A DNA stretch of 50,481 bases from JABMQF01 sp964563755 (GTDB taxonomy: Archaea > Nanobdellota > Nanobdellia > Woesearchaeales > UBA11576). The stretch is from contig CAZLYC010000013.1 of assembly GCA_964563755.1 (NCBI GenBank), positions 1-50,481 of the forward strand, read 5' to 3'. Within the stretch, counting starts at the first letter, position 1, and the number at the start of each line of letters is the position of its first letter. Below are positions 34,599-41,992 of this stretch, piece after piece. The translations under genes were made by a program, and so were the position numbers. The notes beneath the pieces were generated by a model that ran no database searches, was not told the DNA's origin, and saw nothing but the letters and a program-made list of their open reading frames with translations.

Positions 34599-36187
34599 CT
34601 ATCGAAGATTACGCCAAGATAATCCTGCCTACACCCGACGCATTCTTCTGCAGAGGCACAAACATATTCGCCCAGCCTCCGACACATACAAAAGAAGGAC
34701 AGGAGAGTGACGACAGGAAGAACCTGATAATAATACCTAGACATTATTGCACTGCTGCGACAAGGAAGGAGTTCAGGAACTTGCCAGGATATTCTGAAGA
34801 ACTTTCAGAAGTTTTCGAGAAAAGCGCAGAAGACCTCAACAGTTTCATAAACAAGAAAGCATTGAGCTTCGGCAAGATAAACTGCCTTGAAAACAACGTC
34901 GACATAAAATTCGTGGAAGCACCAGGGGATGATGTAGCATCAATAGTGCAGTCTGTAGCGAGACAGATTAGCAAAGAATCCGGAAACGCGACAGGTTCTC
35001 TTTCTGACGAATGCCGCGGAATTGAAGTCCAGGCAGTCATAAACTCAGTCAAGGCAGAACTCACACTCAATGAGATAGCACACTCAGTCCCTCGATACAA
35101 GAATCTTGATCCACGCGAGGTATACGACCGTTTTCTCGTCGAGGTCAACAAGACAGTACAACCTGAACTGTTCGATGAACTATCCGCTATCGAGTCGCAT
35201 GAGGTCATGAAAAAGGATGACAATGACTTCAATCCGCAAGTCATAAAGTACATACCTATAGACAAGTATAGTAAAGCGACAGATGCTAATCCTATACCTA
35301 ACCAATTCCTGATATTAACAGAACCTCCTGAGAATAATGAAAACCAGCCTAAAGTCAGGGCATACAGGATGAAATACCACAGCAGGAGATTCGAACGCAT
35401 AGACCTTGAAGGCATAGCAAAGAACATAGAGCACATATGGAAACCAAGGCAGAAACTAGACATCAGGCAGCTCCTCGCACTTGACATACTTCTCGATACA
35501 GACATAAAGCTTGTCTACATAATAGGAGGCAAACAGACAGGAAAGACAAGCCTTGCGATGGCAGCATTCGAGAGCTTTGTCTTCGGACGAGGAGGATTCG
35601 CGAGGCCAGGCAGCGGAAACCTAGGCAAAGACACTCTTGAAGAACACATAACCCTCATAAAATCAGGACTGCCAAAGAATATCATAAAAGAAGAAGACCT
35701 CCTCGCAGCTTACACATCATATGTACGAGCATACAGCGAGCAGGAATTCCTATTGCCATTTGAAGAGCTGCTTAAATCACAGATACAACGTGACCCGCGC
35801 TATGCAGACAAGTCCGCGTTGACAAAGAGCACACAGACAAAAGAGAAGATGGAAGCATACAGGGCAAGCGTATACCTGCCGACAAAAGCGCCTTTTGTAC
35901 TTCTTTCACCAAGAGAAGAACAAGGAATGAGCTTCACAGGATACACAATACGAGATGAATGCCAGAATGAGTTTCCTCATGTTATGAAAGAATTCGTCGG
36001 AAGACGTGGGCCCGGCGCAAGATACGCAATACTCGGAGACCTGTGCTCACAGATAAACAGGCCAGGACTTGATATGTACTGGAACGGGCTACTGCTCTCC
36101 ATAGAAAAGAATATGGAAAAGATAGGCAAGCCACACGTCGCAGGAATAGACCTTACAGAATGCTGGTCTGCGAGGATGGACTTGTAA
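34595..36187 (+). CDS. PhoH-like ATPase with diverged N-terminal domain
   Basis: The protein has 530 residues. The C-terminal half is PhoH-like: after RQLLALDILLDTDIKLVYI comes the Walker A loop GGKQTGKTS (~residue 312-320), then a Walker B region YTIRDECQNEFPHV and a sensor-like stretch ILGDLCSQINRPGLD, in the PhoH order of Walker A, DExQN and GDxxQ. PhoH2 proteins join a PIN nuclease to this ATPase and unwind and cut RNA. The N-terminal ~270 residues here could be a degenerate PIN domain (IIIPRHYC, and a D at GDDVASIV), but the acidic residues are not convincingly aligned. An ~80-residue insertion follows Walker A. It forms an operon with the preceding gene. Confidence 0.75.
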   Translation: MTIEDYAKIILPTPDAFFCRGTNIFAQPPTHTKEGQESDDRKNLIIIPRHYCTAATRKEFRNLPGYSEELSEVFEKSAEDLNSFINKKALSFGKINCLENNVDIKFVEAPGDDVASIVQSVARQISKESGNATGSLSDECRGIEVQAVINSVKAELTLNEIAHSVPRYKNLDPREVYDRFLVEVNKTVQPELFDELSAIESHEVMKKDDNDFNPQVIKYIPIDKYSKATDANPIPNQFLILTEPPENNENQPKVRAYRMKYHSRRFERIDLEGIAKNIEHIWKPRQKLDIRQLLALDILLDTDIKLVYIIGGKQTGKTSLAMAAFESFVFGRGGFARPGSGNLGKDTLEEHITLIKSGLPKNIIKEEDLLAAYTSYVRAYSEQEFLLPFEELLKSQIQRDPRYADKSALTKSTQTKEKMEAYRASVYLPTKAPFVLLSPREEQGMSFTGYTIRDECQNEFPHVMKEFVGRRGPGARYAILGDLCSQINRPGLDMYWNGLLLSIEKNMEKIGKPHVAGIDLTECWSARMDL

Positions 36188-36189
36188 GA

Positions 36190-36249
36190 ACTCGATTAAG
36201 ATATAATTAAAAAAATAAAAAACATATCAAGAATAAAAAATATAAAAAA
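36190..36249 (-). terminator. T-rich terminator of ppdK
   Basis: The minus strand directly after the ppdK stop contains several runs of six or seven T, typical of archaeal intrinsic termination, in a 62-base convergent gap. The plus-strand gene ending at 36187 shows no comparable T-run. Confidence 0.5.
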
Positions 36250-38874
36250 TCATTTTGCTTTCTCCTTAATCGCTGCATGCGCAGCGGCAAGCTTTGCTAT
36301 TGGCACCCTGAATGGAGAGCAGCTCACATAATCAAGCCCTATGCTATGACAGAACTCGACGCTGCTTGGCTCGCCACCGTGCTCACCGCAGATACCTAGT
36401 TTTATGTTTGGCCTTGACTTCCTGCCTTTCTCAATAGCAAGCTTCATCAACTGGCCAACGCCAATGCGGTCAAGCACCTGGAACGGATCCTTATCAAGAA
36501 TACCGTGCTGGATATAGATAGGTACGAACTTCCCTACATCATCCCTGCTAAAACCAAGAGTCATCTGCGTAAGGTCATTAGTGCCGAACGAGAAAAACTC
36601 TGCCTCGACAGCAATCTCATCAGCAGTCAAAGCTCCTCTTGGAACTTCAATCATAGTCCCTACGAGATATTTTAGCTTGACATTCTTCTCTTTTAGCACA
36701 GCATCGGCAGTCTTTATCACGATTTCCTTCTGATGCCTGAACTCAGTTATGTTCCCTACAAGAGGAATCATGACTTCAGGGACAATCTCCTGACCTGCCT
36801 TTGATACCTCGACAGCAGCTTCGAATATCGCACGAGTCTGCATCTCAGTTATCTCAGGATAGGTTATCCCAAGCCTGCAACCCCTGTGACCAAGCATAGG
36901 GTTAAGCTCGTGAAGCTCGTCAATCTTCTCGTGTATCCTCTGTTCACTCACACCGAGCTCTTTTGCAATAGCGCTTATCTCTGCAGCATCATTAGGCAGG
37001 AACTCGTGCAGCGGAGGGTCAAGAAGCCTTATTGTCACAGGCAGACCTTTCATCACAGTAAACAAACCCTTGAAATCATCCCTCTGCATCGGAAGGAGCT
37101 TTGACAAAGCTTTTTTCCTCCCTTCAAGGCTGTCAGCAAGAATCATCTCGCGCATAGCTCTGATTCTCACACCTTCGAAGAACATATGCTCTGTCCTGCA
37201 AAGACCAATCCCTTCTGCGCCGAATTTTCTTGCTACTGTCGCGTCTCTTGGTATGTCTGCATTTGTCCTGACCTTAAGCTTCCTAACTTTATCAGCCCAT
37301 TCCATCAAGACGCCAAAATCACCGACGAGCTCAGGATCTTTCAAAGGAAGACTGCCCTTATAGACAATACCTTCAGAACCATCAAGAGTTATGTAGTCAC
37401 CTTTCTTGAGCTTTAGGTCAGCAACAACCATCTCGCCCTTCTTCTCGTCTATCTTTACGTCACCGCATCCAGAGACACAGCACTTGCCCATGCCTCTTGC
37501 GACAACAGCAGCGTGAGAAGTCATTCCACCTCTTGCAGTGAGGATACCCTGAGCAGCATTCATGCCGATAAGGTCCTCTGGACTTGTCTCAGTCCTCACA
37601 AGAACAACTTTTCTTCCCTCTCTTGCAAGAACATCTGCCTCATGAGCATCAAAGACAATCTCACCGACAGCAGCGCCAGGTGACGCAGGAAGACCTTTTG
37701 CAATCTTCATCGCCTTTGACTTCGCAAGCTCATCAATCTGCTTATGTAATAGCTGGTCAAGCTGATTAGGATTCACCCTTAGAATGGCCTCTTCTTTTGT
37801 TATGAGACCTTCTTTTACCATATCGACGGCAATCGTTACAGCAGAATGCGCAGTCCTCTTGCCATTCCTTGTCTGCAGCATAAAAAGCCTACTTTCTTGA
37901 ATTGTGAACTCCATATCCTGCATATCCTTGTAATGCTTCTCAAGTTTTGACCTTATCTCAAGCAGTTCCTTGTAAGCAGCAGGCATGATTTTACCAAGTT
38001 CAGAAATCTCCTTAGGAGTCCTGATTCCTGCAACAACATCCTCACCCTGCGCGTTCATGAGGAACTCTCCATAGAACTTATTCTCACCAGTCGCGGGGTT
38101 CCTGCTAAAGCAGACTCCAGTACCGGAAGTCTCGCCCATATTACCAAAGACCATCGACTGAATGTTCACTGCTGTGCCTCTCAATCCTTTTATGTCATTG
38201 AGCTGCCTGTAAAGAATAGCACGCTCATTGTTCCACGAATTGAAAACAGCATCAATCGCCATCTGCAGCTGAACTCTTGGGTCTGAAGGAAAATCCTTAC
38301 CCTTCGCAGCTTTCACTGCCTGCTTGTATTTCTTCACAACCTCTTTTAGGTCATCAGCATCAAGCTCTGAATCATACTCAACACCCTTAGTCTCTTTCGC
38401 TCTCTCAAGAATCTCTTCAAACACGTGATGCTCGACTTCAAGAACAACGTCACCAAACATCTGAATAAATCTCCTATAAGCATCCCAGGCAAACCTCTCG
38501 TTTCCTGTCTTCTTCGCAATGCCAACCACAGAATCATCATTTAGACCTAGGTTAAGAATAGTATCCATCATGCCAGGCATTGACGCAGCCGCGCCAGACC
38601 TTACAGAAACAAGAAGAGGGTCATCTTTTGCGCCAAGCTTCTTGCCTATCTTCTTCTCAAGCAGAGCAAGATTCTCATCAATCTGCTTTGTGACTTCAAC
38701 AGGATATTTCTTATCATTCTTATAATACAACTCACAGACTTCAGTAGAAATCGTAAAGCCCGGTGGAACTGGAATCCCGATGCTGCTCATCTCAGCAAGA
38801 TTGGCCCCTTTTCCGCCAAGAATATCCTTCATACTCTTGTTTCCTTCCTCAAAACTGTAGACAAACTTAGTCAT
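36250..38874 (-). CDS. ppdK: Pyruvate, phosphate dikinase
   Basis: The protein has 874 residues, standard family length. It interconverts PEP, AMP and pyrophosphate with pyruvate, ATP and phosphate. The ATP-grasp part opens with VYSFEEG and GGKGANLAEM; the swivelling phosphohistidine domain contains GGMTSHAAVVARGMGK, with His the phosphorylated residue; the PEP-binding TIM barrel has FGTNDLTQ and the catalytic GICGEHGG loop. All are intact. The ATG has GGAGGTG seven bases upstream; a GTG fifteen bases earlier is less likely. The TATA-like box lies near 38918-38927 and element G 15 bases upstream of that. It could work in either direction in glycolysis. Confidence 0.97.
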   Translation of the reverse strand: MTKFVYSFEEGNKSMKDILGGKGANLAEMSSIGIPVPPGFTISTEVCELYYKNDKKYPVEVTKQIDENLALLEKKIGKKLGAKDDPLLVSVRSGAAASMPGMMDTILNLGLNDDSVVGIAKKTGNERFAWDAYRRFIQMFGDVVLEVEHHVFEEILERAKETKGVEYDSELDADDLKEVVKKYKQAVKAAKGKDFPSDPRVQLQMAIDAVFNSWNNERAILYRQLNDIKGLRGTAVNIQSMVFGNMGETSGTGVCFSRNPATGENKFYGEFLMNAQGEDVVAGIRTPKEISELGKIMPAAYKELLEIRSKLEKHYKDMQDMEFTIQESRLFMLQTRNGKRTAHSAVTIAVDMVKEGLITKEEAILRVNPNQLDQLLHKQIDELAKSKAMKIAKGLPASPGAAVGEIVFDAHEADVLAREGRKVVLVRTETSPEDLIGMNAAQGILTARGGMTSHAAVVARGMGKCCVSGCGDVKIDEKKGEMVVADLKLKKGDYITLDGSEGIVYKGSLPLKDPELVGDFGVLMEWADKVRKLKVRTNADIPRDATVARKFGAEGIGLCRTEHMFFEGVRIRAMREMILADSLEGRKKALSKLLPMQRDDFKGLFTVMKGLPVTIRLLDPPLHEFLPNDAAEISAIAKELGVSEQRIHEKIDELHELNPMLGHRGCRLGITYPEITEMQTRAIFEAAVEVSKAGQEIVPEVMIPLVGNITEFRHQKEIVIKTADAVLKEKNVKLKYLVGTMIEVPRGALTADEIAVEAEFFSFGTNDLTQMTLGFSRDDVGKFVPIYIQHGILDKDPFQVLDRIGVGQLMKLAIEKGRKSRPNIKLGICGEHGGEPSSVEFCHSIGLDYVSCSPFRVPIAKLAAAHAAIKEKAK

Positions 38875-38917
38875 TGAAAACACCTCCACACCAAATGCAT
38901 GCCTTGCTTGAGAAGTG

Positions 38918-38927
38918 ATATAAAAGA
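38918..38927 (-). promoter_or_regulatory. TATA box for ppdK
   Basis: The minus strand reads CTTTTATATC, ~47 bases before the ATG, leaving a leader of ~22 bases containing the GGAGGTG site. Confidence 0.45.
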
Positions 38928-38941
38928 TTTACTATAATCAA

Positions 38942-39036
38942 AAAATGCCGCCTAGCGAGCGACAGATAACCTTTATAGAATCATTGCAGTTGGGCGAACA
39001 ACAACACATCTAGAAGCAATGCGAGCGCGGCATTTT
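38942..39036 (-). repeat. Stem-bounded intergenic element, copy G (inverted)
   Basis: The arms AAAATGCCGC and GCGGCATTTT form a perfect 10 bp stem. On the minus strand the interior reads GCTCGC, 22 bases, TTCGCCCAACTGC, 25 bases and GCTCGCTAG. Copy H starts six bases away, head-to-head. Together they fill the gap between ppdK and the DUF655 gene. Confidence 0.85.
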
Positions 39037-39042
39037 CATTGC

Positions 39043-39146
39043 GCACCGTCACGGCCGCTCGTTCCTATAGTAAAACAGATTATTGGTCTGAGTACACAGT
39101 ACATTACAAGGTTATTTTCGAAAACTCGCCAGGGCGGTGACGGTGC
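39043..39146 (+). repeat. Stem-bounded intergenic element, copy H (diverged)
   Basis: The arms GCACCGTCAC and GTGACGGTGC form a perfect 10 bp stem with further pairing of GCC to GGC just inside. GCTCGT and CTCGCCAGG keep the two end boxes, but the central box is not recognisable. It is the least conserved copy. The family assignment rests on the stem, the end boxes and the head-to-head pairing with G. Confidence 0.68.
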
Positions 39147-39173
39147 TATAATTGCAGCTAGACAAAATAGAAC

Positions 39174-39743
39174 TTAATCAGTGAATATCCTGTGCTTCTC
39201 TTTGCCTTCGAGCTCTAGAATGATACGTCTTGTGATTATCTTCTCAGGGTCTGGCATGAGTTTCACTCTTGCCTTCAGGTCATCAAAAGACGTGAACGGC
39301 TGAGTATCTCTGCCTTCAATTATCGCAGTCATGTGCTTCTTGCCAAGTCCTGGAAGAAGCTCAAGCTGGTGCATCCTGATAGTTATCGGCTGTGCCTTGT
39401 TGAAAAAATCGACAAAGTACGCTTCTTTAGCTCTTATCAAATCCTTCAAGATAAGTTCAAGAGTAGAAATTCCTGTGTTAGTAAGCTTATCATACGGAAG
39501 CCTGCCAAGTATATGATGTATCTGATCCCTCTTGCCTTCGCCAATATAAACTTCCTGGCTTGGCTGCAGCAATATGCCTTTCTTAGGACACAATTCGAGA
39601 AGCGTGAATCTTTTCTTGCCTATCGCCTGGACTATCGGAGTCTTCAGATGGCTCGGCCTACTGTCAAAAGGATACCCGTTACAAAGGAAGTCAAGCACGA
39701 TTGCGCTATCTTCTTTCTCCTTCTGCATTGGCTGCTGTTCCAT
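39174..39743 (-). CDS. DUF655 RNA-binding-type protein (COG1491)
   Basis: The protein has 189 residues. It matches the archaeal DUF655 family: AIVLDFLCNGYPFD near the start, an OB-like region with VYIGEGKRDQIHHILGRLPYDKLT, and a helix-hairpin-helix LELLPGLGKKHMTAIIEGR. Members are predicted to bind nucleic acid. In many archaea the gene follows eL21 and rpo4, as here, suggesting a role in ribosome or RNA metabolism. There is a 24-base gap after rpo4. Confidence 0.92.
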   Translation of the reverse strand: MEQQPMQKEKEDSAIVLDFLCNGYPFDSRPSHLKTPIVQAIGKKRFTLLELCPKKGILLQPSQEVYIGEGKRDQIHHILGRLPYDKLTNTGISTLELILKDLIRAKEAYFVDFFNKAQPITIRMHQLELLPGLGKKHMTAIIEGRDTQPFTSFDDLKARVKLMPDPEKIITRRIILELEGKEKHRIFTD

Positions 39744-39767
39744 CTTGATTCTCCTGAATGAACGTTA

Positions 39768-40118
39768 TTATTTCTTTGTGAATTCCTGTATGACATCTGA
39801 AACCCTTTTCATGTTCTCTTTAGTTACTGTTATTGTGTATCCCTGAAGGACCAGCTTCACCTCATCTGGCGTGGCAGGCAATATGTCCACCAGCTTGACA
39901 ATGTGTTCGGGCCTCATCCTTGGTATCTGAAGCTCGTCTATCTTTTTGTACAACTCTTTTGCGGACTTATCGTCCAGGGTTACGAAATTATCGAGATACT
40001 CCTGCGTCTTCTCTGCCCTGAAGTTCAAGGCATTGTCCCTCTCCTTTATCTTCTTGAGCTCCTCCTTGAGCTCTGCCATCGTGATAGGAGATTCGCTTAA
40101 TGTCTGAGGCTTTGTCAT
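39768..40118 (-). CDS. rpo4: DNA-directed RNA polymerase subunit Rpo4 (RpoF)
   Basis: The protein has 116 residues and is equivalent to eukaryotic Rpb4. With Rpo7 it forms the stalk that helps promoter opening and binds nascent RNA. The sequence is helical with the HRDC-like C-terminal signature LYKKIDELQIPRMRPEHIVKLVDILPATPDEVKLVL. It is slightly longer at the N-terminus than many family members. The gene sits between eL21 and DUF655 in a conserved archaeal order. Confidence 0.94.
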   Translation of the reverse strand: MTKPQTLSESPITMAELKEELKKIKERDNALNFRAEKTQEYLDNFVTLDDKSAKELYKKIDELQIPRMRPEHIVKLVDILPATPDEVKLVLQGYTITVTKENMKRVSDVIQEFTKK

Positions 40119-40133
40119 TTTGTTCTTTCCTTC

Positions 40134-40427
40134 TTATTCAACTTTCTTGAGATGCACAGGATGGACAATCAATACCTTCTCCAACCTATGATCATAGATA
40201 GCAACATTGTAGCAGGTTCCCTGCTTTCCCTTGACGACACCAATCTTGTTGTGGTATCTCAAGCAATACATCCCGCGCTGGTAAGCTGACTCGGCACATA
40301 ACCTGACCTTATCGCCGACATTGAGAGGCTGCAAAAATGACTTAAGACTTATCTTGCCTTTTGATGTTCGCTCTTTCTGCAACTTGCCCCTTGAGCGCCT
40401 TCTGAATCCACCCTTTCGCCTTGCCAT
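40134..40427 (-). CDS. rpl21e: Large-subunit ribosomal protein eL21
   Basis: The protein has 97 residues. The basic N-terminus KGGFRRRSRGKLQKE and the SH3-like core VGDKVRLCAESAYQRGMYCLRYHNKIGVVKGKQGTCYNVAI match archaeal and eukaryotic eL21, a protein absent from bacteria. AAAGGTG five bases before the ATG is the ribosome binding site. It is the first gene of an operon with rpo4 and DUF655. Confidence 0.97.
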   Translation of the reverse strand: MARRKGGFRRRSRGKLQKERTSKGKISLKSFLQPLNVGDKVRLCAESAYQRGMYCLRYHNKIGVVKGKQGTCYNVAIYDHRLEKVLIVHPVHLKKVE

Positions 40428-40499
40428 AAAAACACCTTTGTATCAAACTATAACTCCACGTAATAAAATCCTTAATACTTGTTAAATCTGAAATTGCAG

Positions 40500-40510
40500 T
40501 TATATAAAAA
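40500..40510 (-). promoter_or_regulatory. TATA box for rpl21e-rpo4-DUF655
   Basis: The minus strand reads TTTTTATATAA, ~75 bases before the ATG, predicting a leader of ~50 bases that contains AAAGGTG. Confidence 0.5.
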
Positions 40511-40646
40511 GGTTTTGTTTTTAAAATAGGTTTATAGACCGTATAAGATAACCTTGCATGATTCATTCAATCTGATGACCTGACATGTTTTTACATTATC
40601 GGAAAAATAGTAATTATTGCAGAATGCTAACAACAGGCAAACAAAA

Positions 40647-40661
40647 CGAAAGTTTTAAATA
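40647..40661 (+). promoter_or_regulatory. BRE/TATA promoter for sepF
   Basis: CGAAAG followed by TTTTAAATA is a good archaeal BRE plus TATA match, ~90 bases before the ATG at 40749. The predicted leader of ~60 bases contains AGGAGG. Confidence 0.55.
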
Positions 40662-40748
40662 GTTTAATAACGGCTATCTCATCATATTAAAGGTCTTTTA
40701 AGAGGTTGACCGCTTTATTTTCCAATAAAAAATAGGAGGCAGGGTCCC

Positions 40749-41183
40749 ATGAAGAAACTTTTCAATAAAATAAGACAAAAACTTACTGGTTCTGACGATT
40801 TTGAGTTGCCTGGTGAAGGTGAAACAGGCTATGTCGAGATTCCTCCGGAAGGAACAGCGCCACAAGTCAAAGAGAAGATAACAGTCAGGCCTTTTGTCAT
40901 CGAAGAATTCGGAGACATAAAACCAATACTTGACACTCTAAGAGAAGGCTACACAATAAGCCTCGTCAACATAAGACCGCTCAAGGATAAAGACCTTGTC
41001 GAACTCAAGAGAGCGATAAACAAGCTCAAGAAGACATGCGAAGCAGTAGAGGGAGACATCGCAGGATTCGGCGATGACTGGATAGCACTCACTCCTTCAT
41101 TCGCAAAGATACACAGGGAATCCGACATGCAACCAGAAGACCTGAACGGCGGCGGAGTCACACAGACAGAAGACGACCTGTAA
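40749..41183 (+). CDS. sepF: SepF-like cell division protein (FtsZ membrane anchor)
   Basis: The protein has 144 residues. Archaeal SepF links FtsZ to the membrane. Residues 1-12 (MKKLFNKIRQKL) form the expected basic amphipathic targeting helix, an acidic/Gly/Pro linker follows, and residues ~44-122 are the DUF552 fold (ITVRPFVIEEFGDIKPI, with a late GDIAGFGDDWIALTPS). An acidic tail ends the protein. AGGAGG precedes the ATG by nine bases. It appears to be a single-gene transcript; a T-rich stretch follows the stop. Confidence 0.92.
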   Translation: MKKLFNKIRQKLTGSDDFELPGEGETGYVEIPPEGTAPQVKEKITVRPFVIEEFGDIKPILDTLREGYTISLVNIRPLKDKDLVELKRAINKLKKTCEAVEGDIAGFGDDWIALTPSFAKIHRESDMQPEDLNGGGVTQTEDDL

Positions 41184-41259
41184 ATCTTTTCAATTTTTGA
41201 TTTTTTCGTTATTTCTTCATGTTATCTTCAAGAAATAGATTAAGATATATTCTCCTTTC

Positions 41260-41278
41260 AAAAGTTTTTTAAACTTTT
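41260..41278. promoter_or_regulatory. Palindrome and TATA box upstream of zpr1
   Basis: AAAAGTTT-TTT-AAACTTTT is an 8 bp inverted repeat. The TTTTTTAAAC part is ~27 bases before the zpr1 ATG, so it doubles as a TATA box and the mRNA is probably leaderless. The palindrome could be an operator; no evidence beyond symmetry. Confidence 0.4.
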
Positions 41279-41296
41279 CCAGCATATTGACTTCAT

Positions 41297-41824
41297 ATGG
41301 AACAACCAAACAAGCTGGAAGGAGAGATGTGCCCATTCTGTCACACTCCTAACCTTACACTTCTCGAGGAGGAAATGGAAATCCCTTATTTTGGAAAAAC
41401 TTATCTCTTCTCAATGCAATGCTCAAACTGCAAGTATCTCAAATCAGATGTAGAATGCGCAGACCATAAACCTGGCGCAAAATACACTCTTGATGTCACA
41501 TCCGAAGAAGACATGAAGATACGCGTAGTAAGGTCATCTGAAGGCGTAATAAAGATAGCAAGGATAGGTTCAATAGAGCCAGGCGCTGCAGCGAACGGCT
41601 TTGTCTCAAATGTCGAAGGAGTCCTCACAAGGATGAAAGAACAGATAGAGAAGCTCAAGGACGACGAAGAGGACGAAGAGCTCAAAGACAAAGCAAGAAG
41701 CATGATAAAGAAGCTCAACAGAGTCATGTGGGGGCAGGAGTCAATACAGATTTCTATAGAGGACCCGACAGGAAACTCTGCAATCATAAGCGAGAAGGCA
41801 GTGAAGAAGGATTTTAAAGCGTAA
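41297..41824 (+). CDS. ZPR1-type zinc-finger protein
   Basis: The protein has 175 residues. One ZPR1 domain is present: CPFC and CSNC about 29 residues apart form the four-cysteine zinc finger, followed by the beta region DVTSEEDMKIRVVRSSEGVIKIARIGSIEPGAA and a helical hairpin. Eukaryotic ZPR1 has two such domains and acts as a chaperone for elongation factor eEF1A; the archaeal single-domain role is not established. No signal peptide is present. Confidence 0.9.
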   Translation: MEQPNKLEGEMCPFCHTPNLTLLEEEMEIPYFGKTYLFSMQCSNCKYLKSDVECADHKPGAKYTLDVTSEEDMKIRVVRSSEGVIKIARIGSIEPGAAANGFVSNVEGVLTRMKEQIEKLKDDEEDEELKDKARSMIKKLNRVMWGQESIQISIEDPTGNSAIISEKAVKKDFKA

Positions 41825-41916
41825 CTTCTTTTTTAGCGCTTATCTGTTATACTGCGCAACATTGTCCGTATACGGTTGTAACGCAAATATTAAATACAGA
41901 CTGATTTCTTTCTGGA

Positions 41917-41958
41917 ATGAAAAGAGGGCAGTTTTTTAAGAGGCAAAAAAGTGATTAG
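41917..41958 (+). other. Possible 13-codon leader ORF before the COG2509 gene
   Basis: ATG at 41917 reads MKRGQFFKRQKSD and stops at 41958. A TATA-like AAATATTAAATA at 41885-41896 would place the transcript start near this ATG. The ORF overlaps a possible GTG start of the next gene at 41951. It may simply be untranslated leader. Confidence 0.25.
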
Positions 41959-41992
41959 TGCTGGAGAAAAAAAGGTCGATAAAGGTAAGGAG

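Larger units (their letters stand above)
40428..40748. other. Divergent intergenic region between rpl21e and sepF (321 bases)
   Basis: It holds the rpl21e promoter (minus-strand TTTTTATATAA near 40500-40510) and the sepF promoter at 40647-40661. The ~135 bases between are AT-rich and show no gene, RNA gene or stem-bounded element. Confidence 0.6.

Noticed and set aside
34595..36187. Phage terminase or packaging ATPase
   Set aside because: The GKT loop, DECQN and GDxxSQ order fits PhoH better, and no phage genes are nearby.
23894..39146. Elements A-H as integron attC sites
   Set aside because: Both are ~100 bp with paired ends, but attC ends carry RYYYAAC/GTTRRRY and lie in one orientation after cassette genes. 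Here the arms vary freely, orientations alternate, and the neighbours are core genes.
23894..39146. Elements A-H as REP sequences or simple transcription terminators
   Set aside because: REP units conserve the stem sequence, whereas these conserve the interior and vary the stem. Several copies lie upstream of both flanking genes, so termination cannot explain them, and no T-tract follows.
23894..39146. A CRISPR array
   Set aside because: Copies are widely scattered, differ in orientation and have no spacers of regular size.
40566..40646. A small gene or RNA gene in the rpl21e-sepF gap
   Set aside because: No reading frame with a start site and no tRNA or stable stem was found; AT-rich spacer between two promoters.
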